DNA of 64,000 nt from Psychrobacter sp. bablab_jr014 (GCF_016464015.1 NZ_JACDXT010000019.1:186001-250000), one strand, 5' to 3'; positions 35,246-45,663 are shown, numbered from the stretch's first letter. Notes: generated from the letters alone by a model not told the origin. Numbers and translations are program-made.

Positions 35246-36280
35246 ATGAATGTGTTTGGATTTTTAGCCAATAATATCGCCATCGATTTGGGTACGGCAA
35301 ATACCCTGATTTTTATTCCCAATAAAGGCGTGGTACTCGATGAGCCAACCATCGTCGCCTTGCGTCACACCCGTATGGAGCGCCCGACGGTGGCGGCGAT
35401 TGGTCGCGATGCCAAAGCCATGCTCGGACGCACACCTGCGGATATCTCCGCGATTCGCCCGCTAAAAGATGGCGTAATTGCTGATTTTGAAGTGACCGAA
35501 GAGCTGCTCAAGCGATTTTTACAACAAGTCAATGCCAAGCGTTTATTTATGCAGCCCCAAGTGGTGGTCTGTGTGCCGTGCCGCTCGACCTTGTTTGAAC
35601 GTAAGGGTATTCGTAATGCGCTGCTCTCCGCAGGCGCAAGTAACGTGCTGATGTTAGAAGAGCCAATGGCAGCAGCATTGGGTGCAGGATTGCCAGTACA
35701 CGAGGCAAGCGGCTCTATGATTGTCGATATTGGTGGCGGCACGACCGAGATTGCCATTATTGCACTCTCAGGCTGCGTGTATTCAGCATCGGTGCGCGTG
35801 GGCGGCGATATGCTCGATGAAGCGATTATTACCCACGTACGCCGCACGCACGGCTGTATCATCGGCGAGCCAACGGCAGAGCATATCAAACACACTATTG
35901 GCTGTGCGAACACCCCGACAGAGGCGAAGACAAACGAGATAGAAATCCACGGTCGCAGTATCGCGCAAGGTGTACCCATGACGGTACATTTAAGTGCTAA
36001 AGAAATCCAAGAAGCGCTGCACGAGCCGTTAAACAGTATCATTAGCGCGGTCAAGTCTGCCCTAGAGCAAACGCCACCTGAGCTATCTGCAGATATTGCC
36101 AAATACGGCATTGTGTTGACAGGAGGCGGGGCGCTGCTGCGTGATATGGACGTTCTATTGTCCAAAGCCACAGGCCTACCCGTAATTGTCGCGCCAGACC
36201 CCTTAACCTGCGTGGCGCGTGGTGGCGGCAAAGCGCTGGATTTTATTAAAGACAAGCGTTTAAGCTCTATTTTTGTATGA
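35246..36280 (+). CDS. mreB: Rod shape-determining protein MreB
   Basis: Bacterial actin that organises the elongasome under the inner membrane. Phosphate loop 1 [10 protein letters not shown], phosphate loop 2 [11 protein letters not shown] and the adenosine motif [11 protein letters not shown] are intact. There are 344 residues from the ATG at 35246, beginning [17 protein letters not shown]; the upstream frame to 35204 is not MreB-like. Its stop overlaps the mreC start by four bases. Cells should be rods or coccobacilli. Confidence 0.97.
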   Translation: MNVFGFLANNIAIDLGTANTLIFIPNKGVVLDEPTIVALRHTRMERPTVAAIGRDAKAMLGRTPADISAIRPLKDGVIADFEVTEELLKRFLQQVNAKRLFMQPQVVVCVPCRSTLFERKGIRNALLSAGASNVLMLEEPMAAALGAGLPVHEASGSMIVDIGGGTTEIAIIALSGCVYSASVRVGGDMLDEAIITHVRRTHGCIIGEPTAEHIKHTIGCANTPTEAKTNEIEIHGRSIAQGVPMTVHLSAKEIQEALHEPLNSIISAVKSALEQTPPELSADIAKYGIVLTGGGALLRDMDVLLSKATGLPVIVAPDPLTCVARGGGKALDFIKDKRLSSIFV

Positions 36281-37179
36281 TGCGCCAAACGCCGTTGCCC
36301 ATCAAGCGGGCAGTGCTGCTGTTGATGGCAGCAGGGATTTTGTTATGGATAGATACGGTCAAGCCTGCATGGTTTGCGCCCTCCTATCAGCACATCAACA
36401 CGCAAGTGCATAACGCATTGCAGCCTGTGCAGCGCTGGGCCCTATTGCCGCACTATGTCTCTGACTGGCTTGGCGATATGACTCAAAGTAAAGCATCCTT
36501 GCACCGTGACAATGCCAAACTTCGCGCCCAGCTATTGACAACCGAAGCCAAATTGCAACAGCAAAACCAAATCTTAAGCGACAATACCCAATTAAAGGCG
36601 CTGCTTGGCATTCAGCAGCCCGCCATATCGCGCCTGCAAATCACCACCATTATCGGCGCTGACCCCAGCGTACAGCAGCCAATTTTATTACTGGACAAAG
36701 GCAGTCAGCAGGGCGTCCGTGTGGGGCAAAGCGTCATAGATGCCCATGGGCTGCTTGGACAAATCGTGCATACCACCGCCAATACGAGCCAGTTGTTATT
36801 GTTGACCGCCAGTAATCAATCGGTCGCTGTGCAAGTGGCGCGTACCAATCAGCGCGCCATCGTCACGGGCACAGGGCTGCCCAATGAGCTGGCATTATCG
36901 TATATGTTAAAAAGCGCCGATATCCGCGTTGGCGATACATTGATTTCTTCAGGGTTGGGCGGGCGTATTGCCGCAGGCTATCAGGTCGGGCGGGTCAGTC
37001 ATGTCGAGCGTGATGACAGTGCGCGTTTTTTACAGATTCGTGTGACCCCCGCTGCCATGATGGATACAGGACGCTACGCGTTGATTGTCCAGCCCAATGA
37101 GCTAAACATTAATGAGCTAGGCGCTAATGAGCCAAATCTGCCACCGACCGCCAATGTGACTGATGCCGATATCTCCTAA
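36277..37179 (+). CDS. mreC: Rod shape-determining protein MreC
   Basis: Periplasmic scaffold of the elongasome that links MreB to PBP2. The N-terminal membrane helix ([15 protein letters not shown]) is followed by a coiled coil (about 66-110, [20 protein letters not shown]) and a beta-rich domain with [20 protein letters not shown] and [16 protein letters not shown]. There are 300 residues, shorter than E. coli (367), which has a longer tail. The last 25 residues are Asn/Glu-rich with near-repeats of NELN. The end overlaps the mreD start by 17 bases. Confidence 0.95.
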   Translation: MMRQTPLPIKRAVLLLMAAGILLWIDTVKPAWFAPSYQHINTQVHNALQPVQRWALLPHYVSDWLGDMTQSKASLHRDNAKLRAQLLTTEAKLQQQNQILSDNTQLKALLGIQQPAISRLQITTIIGADPSVQQPILLLDKGSQQGVRVGQSVIDAHGLLGQIVHTTANTSQLLLLTASNQSVAVQVARTNQRAIVTGTGLPNELALSYMLKSADIRVGDTLISSGLGGRIAAGYQVGRVSHVERDDSARFLQIRVTPAAMMDTGRYALIVQPNELNINELGANEPNLPPTANVTDADIS

Positions 37180-37681
37180 TACCCGTGCGCGTCCTTTTAT
37201 GGCGATGGCATTCAGCTTGCTGACAGGTCTATTGGTGCTGATATATCCACTTAGCATCTATCAAGAGTGGCAGCGCCCGTTATGGCTGATTGCGGTTATG
37301 TTGTTTTGGGCATTGTATCAGCCGCGCTATATGGGGCTAGGCGCTGCATTTGCATTGGGGCTCGTAGTCGATATTGTCAGTCAGGGTAGGCTAGGGCAGC
37401 ACAGCATGTTATTTGTCTTATTGCTGTTTTGGGTCAGTCTTTGCCGTCATTATTGGTATCCATTAGCAGGCTGGCGTGTTTGGCTGGTGGCATTGACGGC
37501 TATAGTGCTGGCAAGTGGCGCGTATTATCTGTGGATAGCACCGACGGTACTTAGTGACAGCGTATCTGCACCTACCTTAATACAAGCGATTACCATTAAT
37601 GTGGCAGTCAATATGGGCGGCTGGCTGGTGATGATGCTATTATTTTCCCGCTATCGGCGAGCGCCCAATGACGATGACTGA
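37163..37681 (+). CDS. mreD: Rod shape-determining protein MreD
   Basis: Polytopic inner-membrane protein of the elongasome. About five hydrophobic helices in 172 residues; the family region GLGAAFALGLVVDIVSQGRLGQ with conserved Asp and the LGQH turn is present. The start at 37163 lies inside mreC; an ATG at 37199 is an alternative, but the first gives the standard cytosolic tail. Followed by maf and rng as in many proteobacteria. Confidence 0.92.
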   Translation: MPISPNTRARPFMAMAFSLLTGLLVLIYPLSIYQEWQRPLWLIAVMLFWALYQPRYMGLGAAFALGLVVDIVSQGRLGQHSMLFVLLLFWVSLCRHYWYPLAGWRVWLVALTAIVLASGAYYLWIAPTVLSDSVSAPTLIQAITINVAVNMGGWLVMMLLFSRYRRAPNDDD

Positions 37682-37790
37682 GCATCTTTTATGCTGCAAA
37701 GCAAATGATGTCAAACCGATACGACACGACAAACGCGCCAACATGCCCTAATCCATTCATTATAAAATACCGCTATCAATAGGACACCTT

Positions 37791-38426
37791 ATGATCATTC
37801 TTGCTTCAGGCTCACCGCGCCGCCGTGAACTGCTCGCCAGTGCGGGTGTGCCCTGTCACATTCTGCGCGTCGATATTGATGAGACGCCCAAGGCAAATGA
37901 GCTGCCGACCGACTACATCGCACGTATGGTTGCTGCCAAAGCCAATGCCGCTGTACAAGCGCTACAAAGTGACCCAGCGTTATTAATCGCATCACAGCCG
38001 CAAAACGATACGCAAATTATCCTAACTGCCGATACCATTGGCGTATTGCCTGACGGGCGCAGCGTACTGATTAAACCTGAAGACCGAACTGATGCCTTTG
38101 CTATGTGGCAAAAGATGTCAGGGGTCAAGCACCAAGTGTGGACGGCGGTACAAGCGACCCAAGTTCAGTGTGTCGATGGTAGCATCAGCGTTATAAATAC
38201 GGTAAACATTTTAGAAAAGACCGATGTGCAGTTTGTCACCCTTAGTGACACCATGATGACAAGTTACTGGCAAAGCGGTGAGCCGCACGATAAAGCAGGC
38301 GGCTACGCCATTCAAGGTGGGGCAGCGGCGTGGGTGGAGCGTATTGATGGCAGCTACACCAATGTGGTCGGTTTACCGCTGGCGCAAACCTTAGCCATGC
38401 TGCACAAGCTGGGTTATAGCGTTTAA
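37791..38426 (+). CDS. maf: Maf-family nucleotide pyrophosphatase (dTTP/UTP type, YhdE)
   Basis: House-cleaning pyrophosphatase that hydrolyses dTTP, UTP and modified pyrimidine triphosphates. ASGSPRRRELLASAG is the N-terminal Maf motif, ADTIGVLPDG carries the catalytic Asp, and DKAGGYAIQGGAAAWVERIDGSYTNVVGLP is split by the conserved GxAxxF/W block of the YhdE subtype. There are 211 residues; E. coli has 197. An insertion around residues 60-80 (SQPQNDTQ) accounts for the difference. Position between mreD and rng supports yhdE rather than yceF. Confidence 0.93.
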   Translation: MIILASGSPRRRELLASAGVPCHILRVDIDETPKANELPTDYIARMVAAKANAAVQALQSDPALLIASQPQNDTQIILTADTIGVLPDGRSVLIKPEDRTDAFAMWQKMSGVKHQVWTAVQATQVQCVDGSISVINTVNILEKTDVQFVTLSDTMMTSYWQSGEPHDKAGGYAIQGGAAAWVERIDGSYTNVVGLPLAQTLAMLHKLGYSV

Positions 38427-38541
38427 ACTTACCCAAAAAAACCTGCAATCGACGGTCTATTTGTTACACTAAGGTCGATACCACCATTAGGCGCATTCTT
38501 TAACATGCGCCGTATTATTAGATGATAAAAAAAGAGGCGTT

Positions 38542-40128
38542 ATGTCAGAAGAGCTGCTTATTAATGTCAGTCCCATGGAATCGCGTGTTGCGGTACTCGA
38601 CAATGGCGTACTCAGCGAAATTTATATCGAACGGCATAACAAGCTTGGACTCGTTGGCAATATTTACTTGGGTACGGTCGTACGCGTATTGCCAGGTATG
38701 CAGGCGGCGTTTGTAGATATTGGACAATCACGGACTGCTTTTTTGCATGTCAATGACATGCAGCGTCCTGTCACTCCACCAGCACCGACCAAGGACGTCA
38801 CAAATACCTCAAAGCTTGGCAGCGATAGTGATATTAACCGTGAAGACACTAATACCGCTTTAAGCGCGCTGCCTGCAGTGACCACATCTGACATGCAGTC
38901 GGCACAAAACCTAATACAGCACCGTCTGCATGAGGGTCAACGTATTTTAGTACAGGTCACTAAAGATCAGCTTGGCAGCAAGGGCGCGCGTCTAACTACC
39001 AATATTTCCTTGCCGTCACGTTATCTTGTGTATTTACCATCGAGCACTCATATTGGTATCTCGCAGCGTATTGACAGTGAAGAAGAGCGCAGTCGTCTAA
39101 AGACCGAGCTTTCGGCCCTTATGCAAACGGTTAATCTGCAAGGTGGCGTGATTGCGCGTACCGCTGCTGAGCGTGTGCCCGTAGACAAACTTGAAGAAGA
39201 CATTTATTACCTGCTTCAGCTGTGGCGTACCGTCTGCGCCCGCCGTCAAGAGATGAATCACCACCAAAGCTCCGAGCTGATTTATCAAGAGCTTTCTTTG
39301 CCCATGCGCTCCATTCGCGATCTTGTCCATGCCGACACAGAAAAGGTTGTCGTCGATAATACTCAGATTTATGAGCAAGTGCGCCATTTTGCCAAAGAGT
39401 TTGTGCCCTTTGTTTTTGATCGTATCATCCACTACACTGCCGAACAGCCCTTGTTTGATGTTCACCGCGTGGAAGAAGACCTACGCGATGCCTTAAAGCG
39501 CCGCGTGGACTTAAAATCAGGCGGCTATCTTATCATTGACCAAACCGAGGCCATGACGACCATTGATGTCAATACAGGCTCGTTTGTGAGTGGACGATCG
39601 CTTGAGGACACCGTCTATAAGACCAATCTAGAGGCAACGCATGCCATCGCGCGACAGCTGCGCCTACGTAATCTTGGCGGCATCATCATTCTTGATTTTA
39701 TCGATATGATAGAGCAAGAGCACAAAGACGACGTGCTCGCTAACCTACAAACGCAGCTGAGTCAGGATTACGCCAAAACCAACATTACCCAAGTCAGTGA
39801 GCTGGGGCTGGTCGAGATGACGCGTAAACGCACACGCGAATCGCTTGAGCAGCAGCTGTGTGAGCCTTGTTCTACCTGCCAAGGTCGCGGGTTTGTCAAA
39901 ACGGCCGAAACGGTTTGCTTTGAAATATTCCGCGAAATCATGCGCTGCGCGCGTACGTATAACTCCCCTAAGAAATTTACCGTCGTTGCGCATGCTGCGG
40001 TTATTGATCTGTTATTGACCTCAGAAGCCGACACCGTTGCCGACCTTGAATATTTGCTTGGGCGCGTCATCACCTTTGAAGTCGAAAACCTCTACACCCA
40101 AGAACAATATGATATCGTTCTAGATTAG
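38542..40128 (+). CDS. rng: Ribonuclease G
   Basis: Endoribonuclease of the RNase E/G family, involved in 16S rRNA 5' maturation and mRNA decay. The N-terminal S1 domain begins with LGNIYLGTVVRVLPGMQAAF; the catalytic core has TTIDVNTGSFVSG and IIILDFIDM with the metal-binding Asp residues; the zinc link is CEPCSTCQGRG. At 528 residues it is about 40 longer than E. coli RNase G (489), owing to a polar insertion (about residues 75-115) inside the S1 domain after FLHVNDMQRP. The long RNase E C-terminal scaffold is absent, so RNase G is the right assignment. Confidence 0.95.
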   Translation: MSEELLINVSPMESRVAVLDNGVLSEIYIERHNKLGLVGNIYLGTVVRVLPGMQAAFVDIGQSRTAFLHVNDMQRPVTPPAPTKDVTNTSKLGSDSDINREDTNTALSALPAVTTSDMQSAQNLIQHRLHEGQRILVQVTKDQLGSKGARLTTNISLPSRYLVYLPSSTHIGISQRIDSEEERSRLKTELSALMQTVNLQGGVIARTAAERVPVDKLEEDIYYLLQLWRTVCARRQEMNHHQSSELIYQELSLPMRSIRDLVHADTEKVVVDNTQIYEQVRHFAKEFVPFVFDRIIHYTAEQPLFDVHRVEEDLRDALKRRVDLKSGGYLIIDQTEAMTTIDVNTGSFVSGRSLEDTVYKTNLEATHAIARQLRLRNLGGIIILDFIDMIEQEHKDDVLANLQTQLSQDYAKTNITQVSELGLVEMTRKRTRESLEQQLCEPCSTCQGRGFVKTAETVCFEIFREIMRCARTYNSPKKFTVVAHAAVIDLLLTSEADTVADLEYLLGRVITFEVENLYTQEQYDIVLD

Positions 40129-40262
40129 CCATGGTAATGGTAAAAAACGCAAATGATGCAAGTAGGGGACAAATACGCTATTTGCTCTGCAAAATGACAA
40201 AAATAGCGACAAAATCAAGCGTTTTGCTTGCGAATTATTCGTTAAGAGTAGGGATATTGCCC
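40129..40262. other. Intergenic region after rng
   Basis: Gene-free. It contains two small inverted repeats, CGCTATTT/AAATAGCG (40176-40208) and CAAGC/GCTTG (40216-40230), neither with a good T-tract, so termination of rng here is uncertain. Confidence 0.4.
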
Positions 40263-40290
40263 TTGCAATCGTCATATTAAAGTGTATAAT
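40263..40290 (+). promoter_or_regulatory. S10 operon promoter
   Basis: -35 TTGCAA (40263-40268), a 16-base spacer and a perfect -10 TATAAT (40285-40290) preceded by TG. Predicted start of transcription is near 40297, leaving a leader of about 260 bases before rpsJ. Confidence 0.75.
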
Positions 40291-40296
40291 ACGCAC

Positions 40297-40556
40297 TACT
40301 GAATTATAAGCGCACGGCCAAGCAAACAGCTGGCGCTATGACAGCTAGAGCATCGTTTCTAGCACTATTTCATTATGCCTTTGCTGCTTTCCAATACATG
40401 GAGGGCTGGCGGGGCTTTAAACTATTTTGCTTTTAGCACGCTGCTGGTTCTACTTAAGAATATAAAGCCGCTTAAAGTAAATCTTTAACCAAACGGCTTT
40501 TCGTCAGCAACTTGCAGCGCAAGAATGACAAAAGCACATATTAGGAGCTTGCTGGC
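40297..40556 (+). ncRNA. Structured S10 operon leader (candidate L4-responsive attenuator)
   Basis: The long leader contains a hairpin GCTAGA/TCTAGC (40344-40363). It also contains a composite stem at about 40464-40501, AAAGCCG/CGGCTTT enclosing TTAAAG/CTTTAA, ending in four T. Flanking bases can extend it (TGCTG with CAGCA). The layout recalls the E. coli S10 leader, where L4 stimulates termination and blocks translation; that parallel is inference from position and shape, not from sequence identity. Confidence 0.5.
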
Positions 40557-40868
40557 ATGGCTAACCAGAGAATCCGTATCCGACTAAAATCTTTTGATCA
40601 TCGATTGATTGACCAGTCGGCACAAGAGATTGTCGATACTGCAAAGCGCACTGGTGCGCAAGTTTGTGGTCCTGTACCGTTGCCGACTCGCATTGAGCGA
40701 TTCAACGTCCTAACCTCGCCACACGTTAACAAAGACGCACGTGACCAGTACGAAATCCGTACCCACAAGCGTATGGTTGATATTGTTCAGCCTACCGACA
40801 AAACTGTGGACGCGCTAATGAAGTTAGATTTAGCGGCGGGTGTTGACGTTCAAATTGCTTTGGGTTAA
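40557..40868 (+). CDS. rpsJ: 30S ribosomal protein S10
   Basis: First gene of the S10 operon. 103 residues, full-length match: [20 protein letters not shown], then [12 protein letters not shown] and [11 protein letters not shown]. Part of the 30S head; it also pairs with NusB in antitermination complexes. An AGGAGC ribosome binding site precedes the ATG. Confidence 0.98.
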   Translation: MANQRIRIRLKSFDHRLIDQSAQEIVDTAKRTGAQVCGPVPLPTRIERFNVLTSPHVNKDARDQYEIRTHKRMVDIVQPTDKTVDALMKLDLAAGVDVQIALG

Positions 40869-40913
40869 TGCATAACACCCAACCCATTAACAGAAGATAT
40901 AAAGAGGTTTAAA

Positions 40914-41552
40914 ATGGCGATCGGTTTAGTCGGTAAAAAATGCGGCATGACCCGTATCTTCACTGAAGCAGGTGCGTCTATCCCTGTGACTGTGATCGAG
41001 GTCGATGCAAACCGCATTACTCAAGTAAAAACTACTGATACAGATGGCTATCAAGCCATTCAAATCACCACAGGTACTCGTCGTGACAGCCGCGTAACAG
41101 CCGCACAAAAAGGCCATTTCGCGAAAGCTGGCGTTCAAGCGGGTCGTGGTGTTTGGGAATTCCGTGCCAATGAAAGCGATCTTGAAGGTCGTGAAGTTGG
41201 TGGTGAGATCCTAGCTGACCTATTTGAAGCAGGTCAAATGGTAGATGTCACAGGACAGAGTAAAGGTAAAGGCTTTCAAGGCGGCGTGAAGCGTCACAAC
41301 TTCAGCACCCAAGATGCCACTCATGGTAACTCAGTGTCACACCGCGTTGTTGGTTCAACCGGTCAAAACCAGACACCAGGCCGTGTATTCAAAGGCAAAA
41401 AAATGCCAGGTCAGATGGGTAACAAGCGTGTGACCGTTCAAGGCCTAGAAGTGGTTTCGGTTGATGCCGAAAAAGGGTTATTGGTCATCAAGGGCGCTAT
41501 CCCAGGTGCCAACGGTGGCGATGTCATCGTACGTCCGTCAATCAAAGCCTAA
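40914..41552 (+). CDS. rplC: 50S ribosomal protein L3
   Basis: 212 residues, early-assembly 23S rRNA binder near the peptidyl-transferase centre. It begins [20 protein letters not shown] and contains [20 protein letters not shown]. The Gln in the NQTPGRV loop is the one methylated by PrmB in E. coli; prmB is not in this window. Confidence 0.98.
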   Translation: MAIGLVGKKCGMTRIFTEAGASIPVTVIEVDANRITQVKTTDTDGYQAIQITTGTRRDSRVTAAQKGHFAKAGVQAGRGVWEFRANESDLEGREVGGEILADLFEAGQMVDVTGQSKGKGFQGGVKRHNFSTQDATHGNSVSHRVVGSTGQNQTPGRVFKGKKMPGQMGNKRVTVQGLEVVSVDAEKGLLVIKGAIPGANGGDVIVRPSIKA

Positions 41553-41566
41553 GCAAGGGGATTAAC

Positions 41567-42169
41567 GTGGATTTAAAAACAGTTACAGGTGCGGCGGTTG
41601 AACTTTCTGACACAGCGTTTGGTCGTGAATTCAACGAAGCATTAGTGCATCAGGTTGTAACCGCATATCTTGCTGGTGCTCGCCAAGGTACACGTGCACA
41701 AAAGACCCGTGCCGAAGTTTCTGGCGGTGGTATCAAGCCATGGCGTCAAAAAGGTACTGGTCGCGCTCGTGCAGGCTCTATTCGTAGCCCGCTATGGCGT
41801 TCAGGTGGTCGTGCATTTGCAGCAAAACCACAAGACTGGTCACAAAAAGTTAACCGCAAAATGTACCGCGGTGCTATGCAGTGCATCCTAGCCGAACTAG
41901 TACGTCAAGAGCGTCTAATTTTGGTTGAAGAATTGAGTGTTTCTGCACCTAAGACCAAAGAGTTGGTTGCAAAGTTAAGTGAACTAAATGCACCTCGCGC
42001 ATTGATCGTCACCAAAGAAGTTGACGAAAACTTATACCTAGCGGCCCGCAACATTCCACACGTCAATGTACTAGGTACAAACGAAGTGGATCCAGTGAGC
42101 TTGATCGCTTTTGATAAAGTAATCATGTCAGTTGAAGCTGCGAAACAATTTGAGGAAGCACTAGCATGA
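41567..42169 (+). CDS. rplD: 50S ribosomal protein L4
   Basis: 200 residues with the long exit-tunnel loop [20 protein letters not shown] followed by [15 protein letters not shown]. In E. coli L4 also represses its own operon by acting on the leader; the leader here may serve the same role. The GTG-less ATG start is ambiguous: the codon at 41567 is GTG, seven bases after an AAGGGG site. Its end overlaps the rplW start by four bases. Confidence 0.97.
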   Translation: MDLKTVTGAAVELSDTAFGREFNEALVHQVVTAYLAGARQGTRAQKTRAEVSGGGIKPWRQKGTGRARAGSIRSPLWRSGGRAFAAKPQDWSQKVNRKMYRGAMQCILAELVRQERLILVEELSVSAPKTKELVAKLSELNAPRALIVTKEVDENLYLAARNIPHVNVLGTNEVDPVSLIAFDKVIMSVEAAKQFEEALA

Positions 42170-42507
42170 ATAACGCAAGACTTTATCAGGTCTTAAAAGG
42201 GCCTGTATTCTCAGAAAAATCTCAAATGCTTGGTGACTCACTTGGTGTGCAGGTATTCAAAGTTGATACTAACGCGACTAAACGTGAAATCAAAAAAGCA
42301 GTTGAGTTAATGTTTGAAGGTGTTGAAGTCACTCGTGTGAACACTTTGAATGTTAAAGGTAAGACAAAGCGTTTTGGCAAAAGCATCGGCCGTCGTAATG
42401 ACTACAAAAAAGCCTATGTTACCCTAAAAGCTGGTCAAGATGTACAAATGGCTGATGCTGGTGAGGAAGTCGCTTCTTCTACTAGTGAAACAGCGAACAA
42501 CGAATAA
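42166..42507 (+). CDS. rplW: 50S ribosomal protein L23
   Basis: 113 residues. L23 lies at the tunnel exit and docks trigger factor, SRP and the translocon. [15 protein letters not shown] and [19 protein letters not shown] are typical. The acidic C-terminal tail ([18 protein letters not shown]) makes it about 13 residues longer than in E. coli. Coupled to rplD by a four-base overlap. Confidence 0.97.
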   Translation: MNNARLYQVLKGPVFSEKSQMLGDSLGVQVFKVDTNATKREIKKAVELMFEGVEVTRVNTLNVKGKTKRFGKSIGRRNDYKKAYVTLKAGQDVQMADAGEEVASSTSETANNE

Positions 42508-42518
42508 GGATAACAATC

Positions 42519-43346
42519 ATGCCTATCGTAAAAGCAAAGCCAACATCACCAGGCCGTCGTTTTGTTGAAAAAGTGGTGCATCCACACCTTTACAAAGGTC
42601 GTCCATATGCAGCACTTGTCGAATCAAAAGGCAAGTCAGGTGGTCGTAATAACAATGGTCGTATCACTACTCGCCACGTTGGCGGTGGTCACAAGCACCA
42701 TTACCGTGTAATCGACTTCAAACGCACCAAAGACAATATCCCAGCAGTGGTTGAGCGTATTGAATACGATCCTAACCGTACCGCACACATCGCACTACTA
42801 AAGTATGCTGATGGTGAGCGTCGTTACATCATTGCGCCAAAGAAATTGGCTACTGGCGACACGGTACATTCAGGTGAAGGTTCTCCAATCCGTCCAGGTA
42901 ACTGCCTACCGCTAAAAAACATCCCATTGGGTACTGTGATTCACAATATCGAACTTAAAATCGGTAAAGGTGCACAGATGGCTCGTTCAGCGGGTGCAGG
43001 TGTACAGTTATTGGGTCGTGATGGCGTTTACGCAATCATTCGTTTGCGTTCAGGCGAAACTCGCCGTGTACACGTAAACTGCCGTGCAGTTATTGGTGAA
43101 GTTTCTAACACTGAAAACAACTTGAAATCACTTGGTAAAGCCGGTGCTTCACGTTGGCGCGGTGTTCGTCCTACCGTTCGCGGTGTGGCGATGAACCCTG
43201 TTGATCACCCGCATGGTGGTGGTGAAGGCCGTAACAAAGGTCGTCATCCTACTAGCCCTTGGGGTCAGAAGTCTAAAGGACAAAAAACGCGTCATAATAA
43301 GCGTACTGACAGTATGATCATCCGTCGCCGTCGTGCCAAGAAATAA
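42519..43346 (+). CDS. rplB: 50S ribosomal protein L2
   Basis: 275 residues, full length. L2 bridges to the 30S subunit and supports peptidyl transfer. [20 protein letters not shown] in the N-terminal part and [18 protein letters not shown], with the conserved His near the active centre, in the C-terminal part. AAGGATAA upstream. Confidence 0.98.
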   Translation: MPIVKAKPTSPGRRFVEKVVHPHLYKGRPYAALVESKGKSGGRNNNGRITTRHVGGGHKHHYRVIDFKRTKDNIPAVVERIEYDPNRTAHIALLKYADGERRYIIAPKKLATGDTVHSGEGSPIRPGNCLPLKNIPLGTVIHNIELKIGKGAQMARSAGAGVQLLGRDGVYAIIRLRSGETRRVHVNCRAVIGEVSNTENNLKSLGKAGASRWRGVRPTVRGVAMNPVDHPHGGGEGRNKGRHPTSPWGQKSKGQKTRHNKRTDSMIIRRRRAKK

Positions 43347-43358
43347 AGGAAGAGTTTC

Positions 43359-43634
43359 ATGCCTCGTTCATTGAAAAAAGGTCCATTCATCGATGCGCAC
43401 TTGTTTGCCAAAGTTGAGAATGCTATTGACACCAACTCACGCAAGCCCATCAAAACTTGGTCTCGCCGCTCGATGATCCTACCACAAATGGTTGGCCTAA
43501 CGTTGTCTGTTCATAACGGTCGTACACACGTACCTGTTATCGTAAGTGAGCAGATGGTTGGTCATAAACTAGGTGAATTTGCCCCGACGCGTACTTATCG
43601 TGGTCACGGCATTGACAAAAAAGCTAAGAGATAA
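43359..43634 (+). CDS. rpsS: 30S ribosomal protein S19
   Basis: 91 residues: [15 protein letters not shown], then [18 protein letters not shown] and [15 protein letters not shown]. Part of the 30S head, contacting S13. Starts 12 bases after rplB. Confidence 0.98.
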   Translation: MPRSLKKGPFIDAHLFAKVENAIDTNSRKPIKTWSRRSMILPQMVGLTLSVHNGRTHVPVIVSEQMVGHKLGEFAPTRTYRGHGIDKKAKR

Positions 43635-43644
43635 GGTGCTTACC

Positions 43645-43974
43645 ATGGAAGTAACTGCAAAATTGCGCGGTGCCGCCATCTCGGCACAAAAAGTTAGACT
43701 CGTTGCTGATGAAGTTCGTGGCAAATCTATTGAGCGTGCTTTGGATATTTTAACGTATAGCAATAAAAAAGGTGCTGTCTTTGTTAAGAAATGCCTTAAC
43801 TCAGCCATCGCTAATGCCGAAAACAATCACGGCCTAGATATCGATAACCTAAAAGTATCGACCATCTATGTTGATGAAGGCATCACGCTAAAGCGTATCC
43901 TACCACGTGCGAAAGGTCGTGCTGATCGTATCAGTAAGCGTACCTGTCACATCACTATTAAGGTAGGAGAATAA
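43645..43974 (+). CDS. rplV: 50S ribosomal protein L22
   Basis: 109 residues from the ATG at 43645 ([19 protein letters not shown]); an upstream extension of the frame to 43573 lies inside rpsS and is not part of the gene. Contains [15 protein letters not shown] and the tunnel-lining hairpin tip [17 protein letters not shown], a hot spot for macrolide resistance in other bacteria. Confidence 0.97.
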   Translation: MEVTAKLRGAAISAQKVRLVADEVRGKSIERALDILTYSNKKGAVFVKKCLNSAIANAENNHGLDIDNLKVSTIYVDEGITLKRILPRAKGRADRISKRTCHITIKVGE

Positions 43975-43977
43975 GTT

Positions 43978-44700
43978 ATGGGTCAAAAAGTACATCCAAT
44001 CGGTATCCGTCTTGGGGTTGTCAAAAAGCATAATGCAAACTGGTATGCTGATCCTAAACAGTATTCAGAATACCTAATCAACGACATCCAAGTTCGTGAA
44101 TACCTACGCAAAAAACTAGATAGCGCTATGGTTAGCGGTATCACTATCGAGCGTCCAACAGGTGCTGCGAAAATTACTATCGCAACTGCCCGTCCAGGTA
44201 TCGTTATCGGTAAAAAAGGCGAAGACATCGAGAAACTTCAAAAAGAATTGACCAAAATTATGGGCGTACCTGCTCAGGTCAATATCGAAGAAATCACTTC
44301 TCCAGATCTAGACGCTCGCCTTGTTGCTGATGGTATCGCAAGTCAGCTAGCTCGCCGTGTTATGTTCCGTCGTGCTATGAAGCGCGCGGTACAGAACAGC
44401 ATGCGTTCTGGCGCTCAAGGTATCAAAGTTGAGCTATCTGGTCGTCTTGGCGGTGCTGAGATTGCTCGTACCGAATGGTATCGTGAAGGTCGTGTACCTC
44501 TTCATACTCTACGTGCTGACATCGACTATGCATCAGTACGTGCAGAAACTACTTACGGCACTATCGGCGTAAAAGTTTGGATTTTCCGTGGAGAAATCCT
44601 TGACGGTATGAACAGTGTGTACAATCCCGTCACTGAAGAGAAGCCTCGTGCGCCAAAACGCCGTGGTCGTGGTAACCGCCGAAACTCAGACAGAGGTTAA
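43978..44700 (+). CDS. rpsC: 30S ribosomal protein S3
   Basis: 240 residues, including the KH domain ([18 protein letters not shown]) and C-terminal S3 domain with [20 protein letters not shown]. Lines the mRNA entry tunnel with S4 and S5. The C-terminal basic tail ([14 protein letters not shown]) is slightly longer than in E. coli. AGGAGA before the ATG. Confidence 0.98.
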   Translation: MGQKVHPIGIRLGVVKKHNANWYADPKQYSEYLINDIQVREYLRKKLDSAMVSGITIERPTGAAKITIATARPGIVIGKKGEDIEKLQKELTKIMGVPAQVNIEEITSPDLDARLVADGIASQLARRVMFRRAMKRAVQNSMRSGAQGIKVELSGRLGGAEIARTEWYREGRVPLHTLRADIDYASVRAETTYGTIGVKVWIFRGEILDGMNSVYNPVTEEKPRAPKRRGRGNRRNSDRG

Positions 44701-44703
44701 ACT

Positions 44704-45117
44704 ATGTTACAACCAAAACGTACCAAGTTTCGCAAAATGCATAAGGGGCGTAACACAGGGCTAGCTCAACGTGGAAGCACCGTTGCTTTTGGACAAATTG
44801 GTCTAAAATCTTTGACTCGTGGCCGCATGACAGCACGTCAAATCGAAGCGGCACGTCGTACCATTACTCGCCGTGTTAAGCGTGGTGGGAAAATTTGGAT
44901 TCGTGTATTCCCAGACAAGCCAATTACCAACAAACCATTAGAAGTACGTATGGGTAAAGGTAAAGGTCCTGTAGAGTACTGGGTATGCGAAATCAAGCCT
45001 GGTAAAATCTTATACGAAATCGAAGGGGTTTCAGAAGAGCTTGCACGAGAAGCGCTTACGCTTGCTGCTGCAAAACTGCCCTTTAAAACTACCATTGTTA
45101 AGCGGACGATAATGTAA
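44704..45117 (+). CDS. rplP: 50S ribosomal protein L16
   Basis: 137 residues: [32 protein letters not shown] and [13 protein letters not shown]. Late-assembly protein beside the A site. The Arg in the [13 protein letters not shown] region corresponds to the residue hydroxylated by RoxA (YcfD) in E. coli. Its stop overlaps the rpmC start (TAATG). Confidence 0.98.
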   Translation: MLQPKRTKFRKMHKGRNTGLAQRGSTVAFGQIGLKSLTRGRMTARQIEAARRTITRRVKRGGKIWIRVFPDKPITNKPLEVRMGKGKGPVEYWVCEIKPGKILYEIEGVSEELAREALTLAAAKLPFKTTIVKRTIM

Positions 45118-45314
45118 TGAAGATCAGTGAATTACGTGATAAATCATTAGAAGAACTGACTCAGTTACTTGATGAAAAGCAACTTGATGCTTTCCGTATT
45201 CGTATGGCTAAAGCAACGGGTCAGTTGGGTAACACCCATGAAGTCAAAAGCAATCGTCGTACGATTGCTCAGATTCAGACTTTGATTAACGAGAAACAAC
45301 GAGGCGACTCATGA
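45117..45314 (+). CDS. rpmC: 50S ribosomal protein L29
   Basis: 65 residues: [18 protein letters not shown], then [20 protein letters not shown]. Two-helix protein at the tunnel exit next to L23. Overlaps rplP by one base and rpsQ by four bases, so translation is coupled through all three. Confidence 0.97.
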   Translation: MKISELRDKSLEELTQLLDEKQLDAFRIRMAKATGQLGNTHEVKSNRRTIAQIQTLINEKQRGDS

Positions 45315-45586
45315 GCGATAACAATCAAGCAACCCAAGATGTTGGCGTATTGACAGGACGAGTTGTCAGCAACAAGATGGACAAGTCCATCACGGTTTTG
45401 ATTGAGCGTCTGGTTCGCCATCCTATCTATGGCAAGCAGCTTCGTCGTTCTACTAAGATCAAAGCCCACGATGAGAACAACGTCTGCCAACAAGGCGATC
45501 TTGTACGCATCAAAGAAACGCGTCCAATCTCAAAAACTAAAGCATGGACTTTAGTTGACGTGGTTGAGAAAGTAGAAAAAATCTAA
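45311..45586 (+). CDS. rpsQ: 30S ribosomal protein S17
   Basis: 91 residues: [39 protein letters not shown] and [14 protein letters not shown] primary 16S rRNA binder. Last gene of the S10 operon; a 184-base gap with its own signals follows. Confidence 0.97.
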   Translation: MSDNNQATQDVGVLTGRVVSNKMDKSITVLIERLVRHPIYGKQLRRSTKIKAHDENNVCQQGDLVRIKETRPISKTKAWTLVDVVEKVEKI

Positions 45587-45591
45587 GTAAA

Positions 45592-45620
45592 TTGCATTAA
45601 AAGCCAGAAGCTGTTAAACT
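45592..45620 (+). promoter_or_regulatory. Candidate spc operon promoter
   Basis: TTGCAT (45592-45597), a 17-base spacer and TAAACT (45615-45620) lie just after rpsQ. In E. coli the spc promoter occupies the same gap. Fit to consensus is moderate. Confidence 0.4.
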
Positions 45621-45663
45621 ACTTGCCTTTTTAAGGATGCTAATTGCGCCGAGCGTATAGCAA

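Noticed and set aside
35365..36288. Long 307-residue open frame on the minus strand inside mreB
   Set aside because: It is fully antisense to a well-conserved mreB, and its translation is Ser/Pro/Thr-rich low-information sequence typical of a shadow frame.
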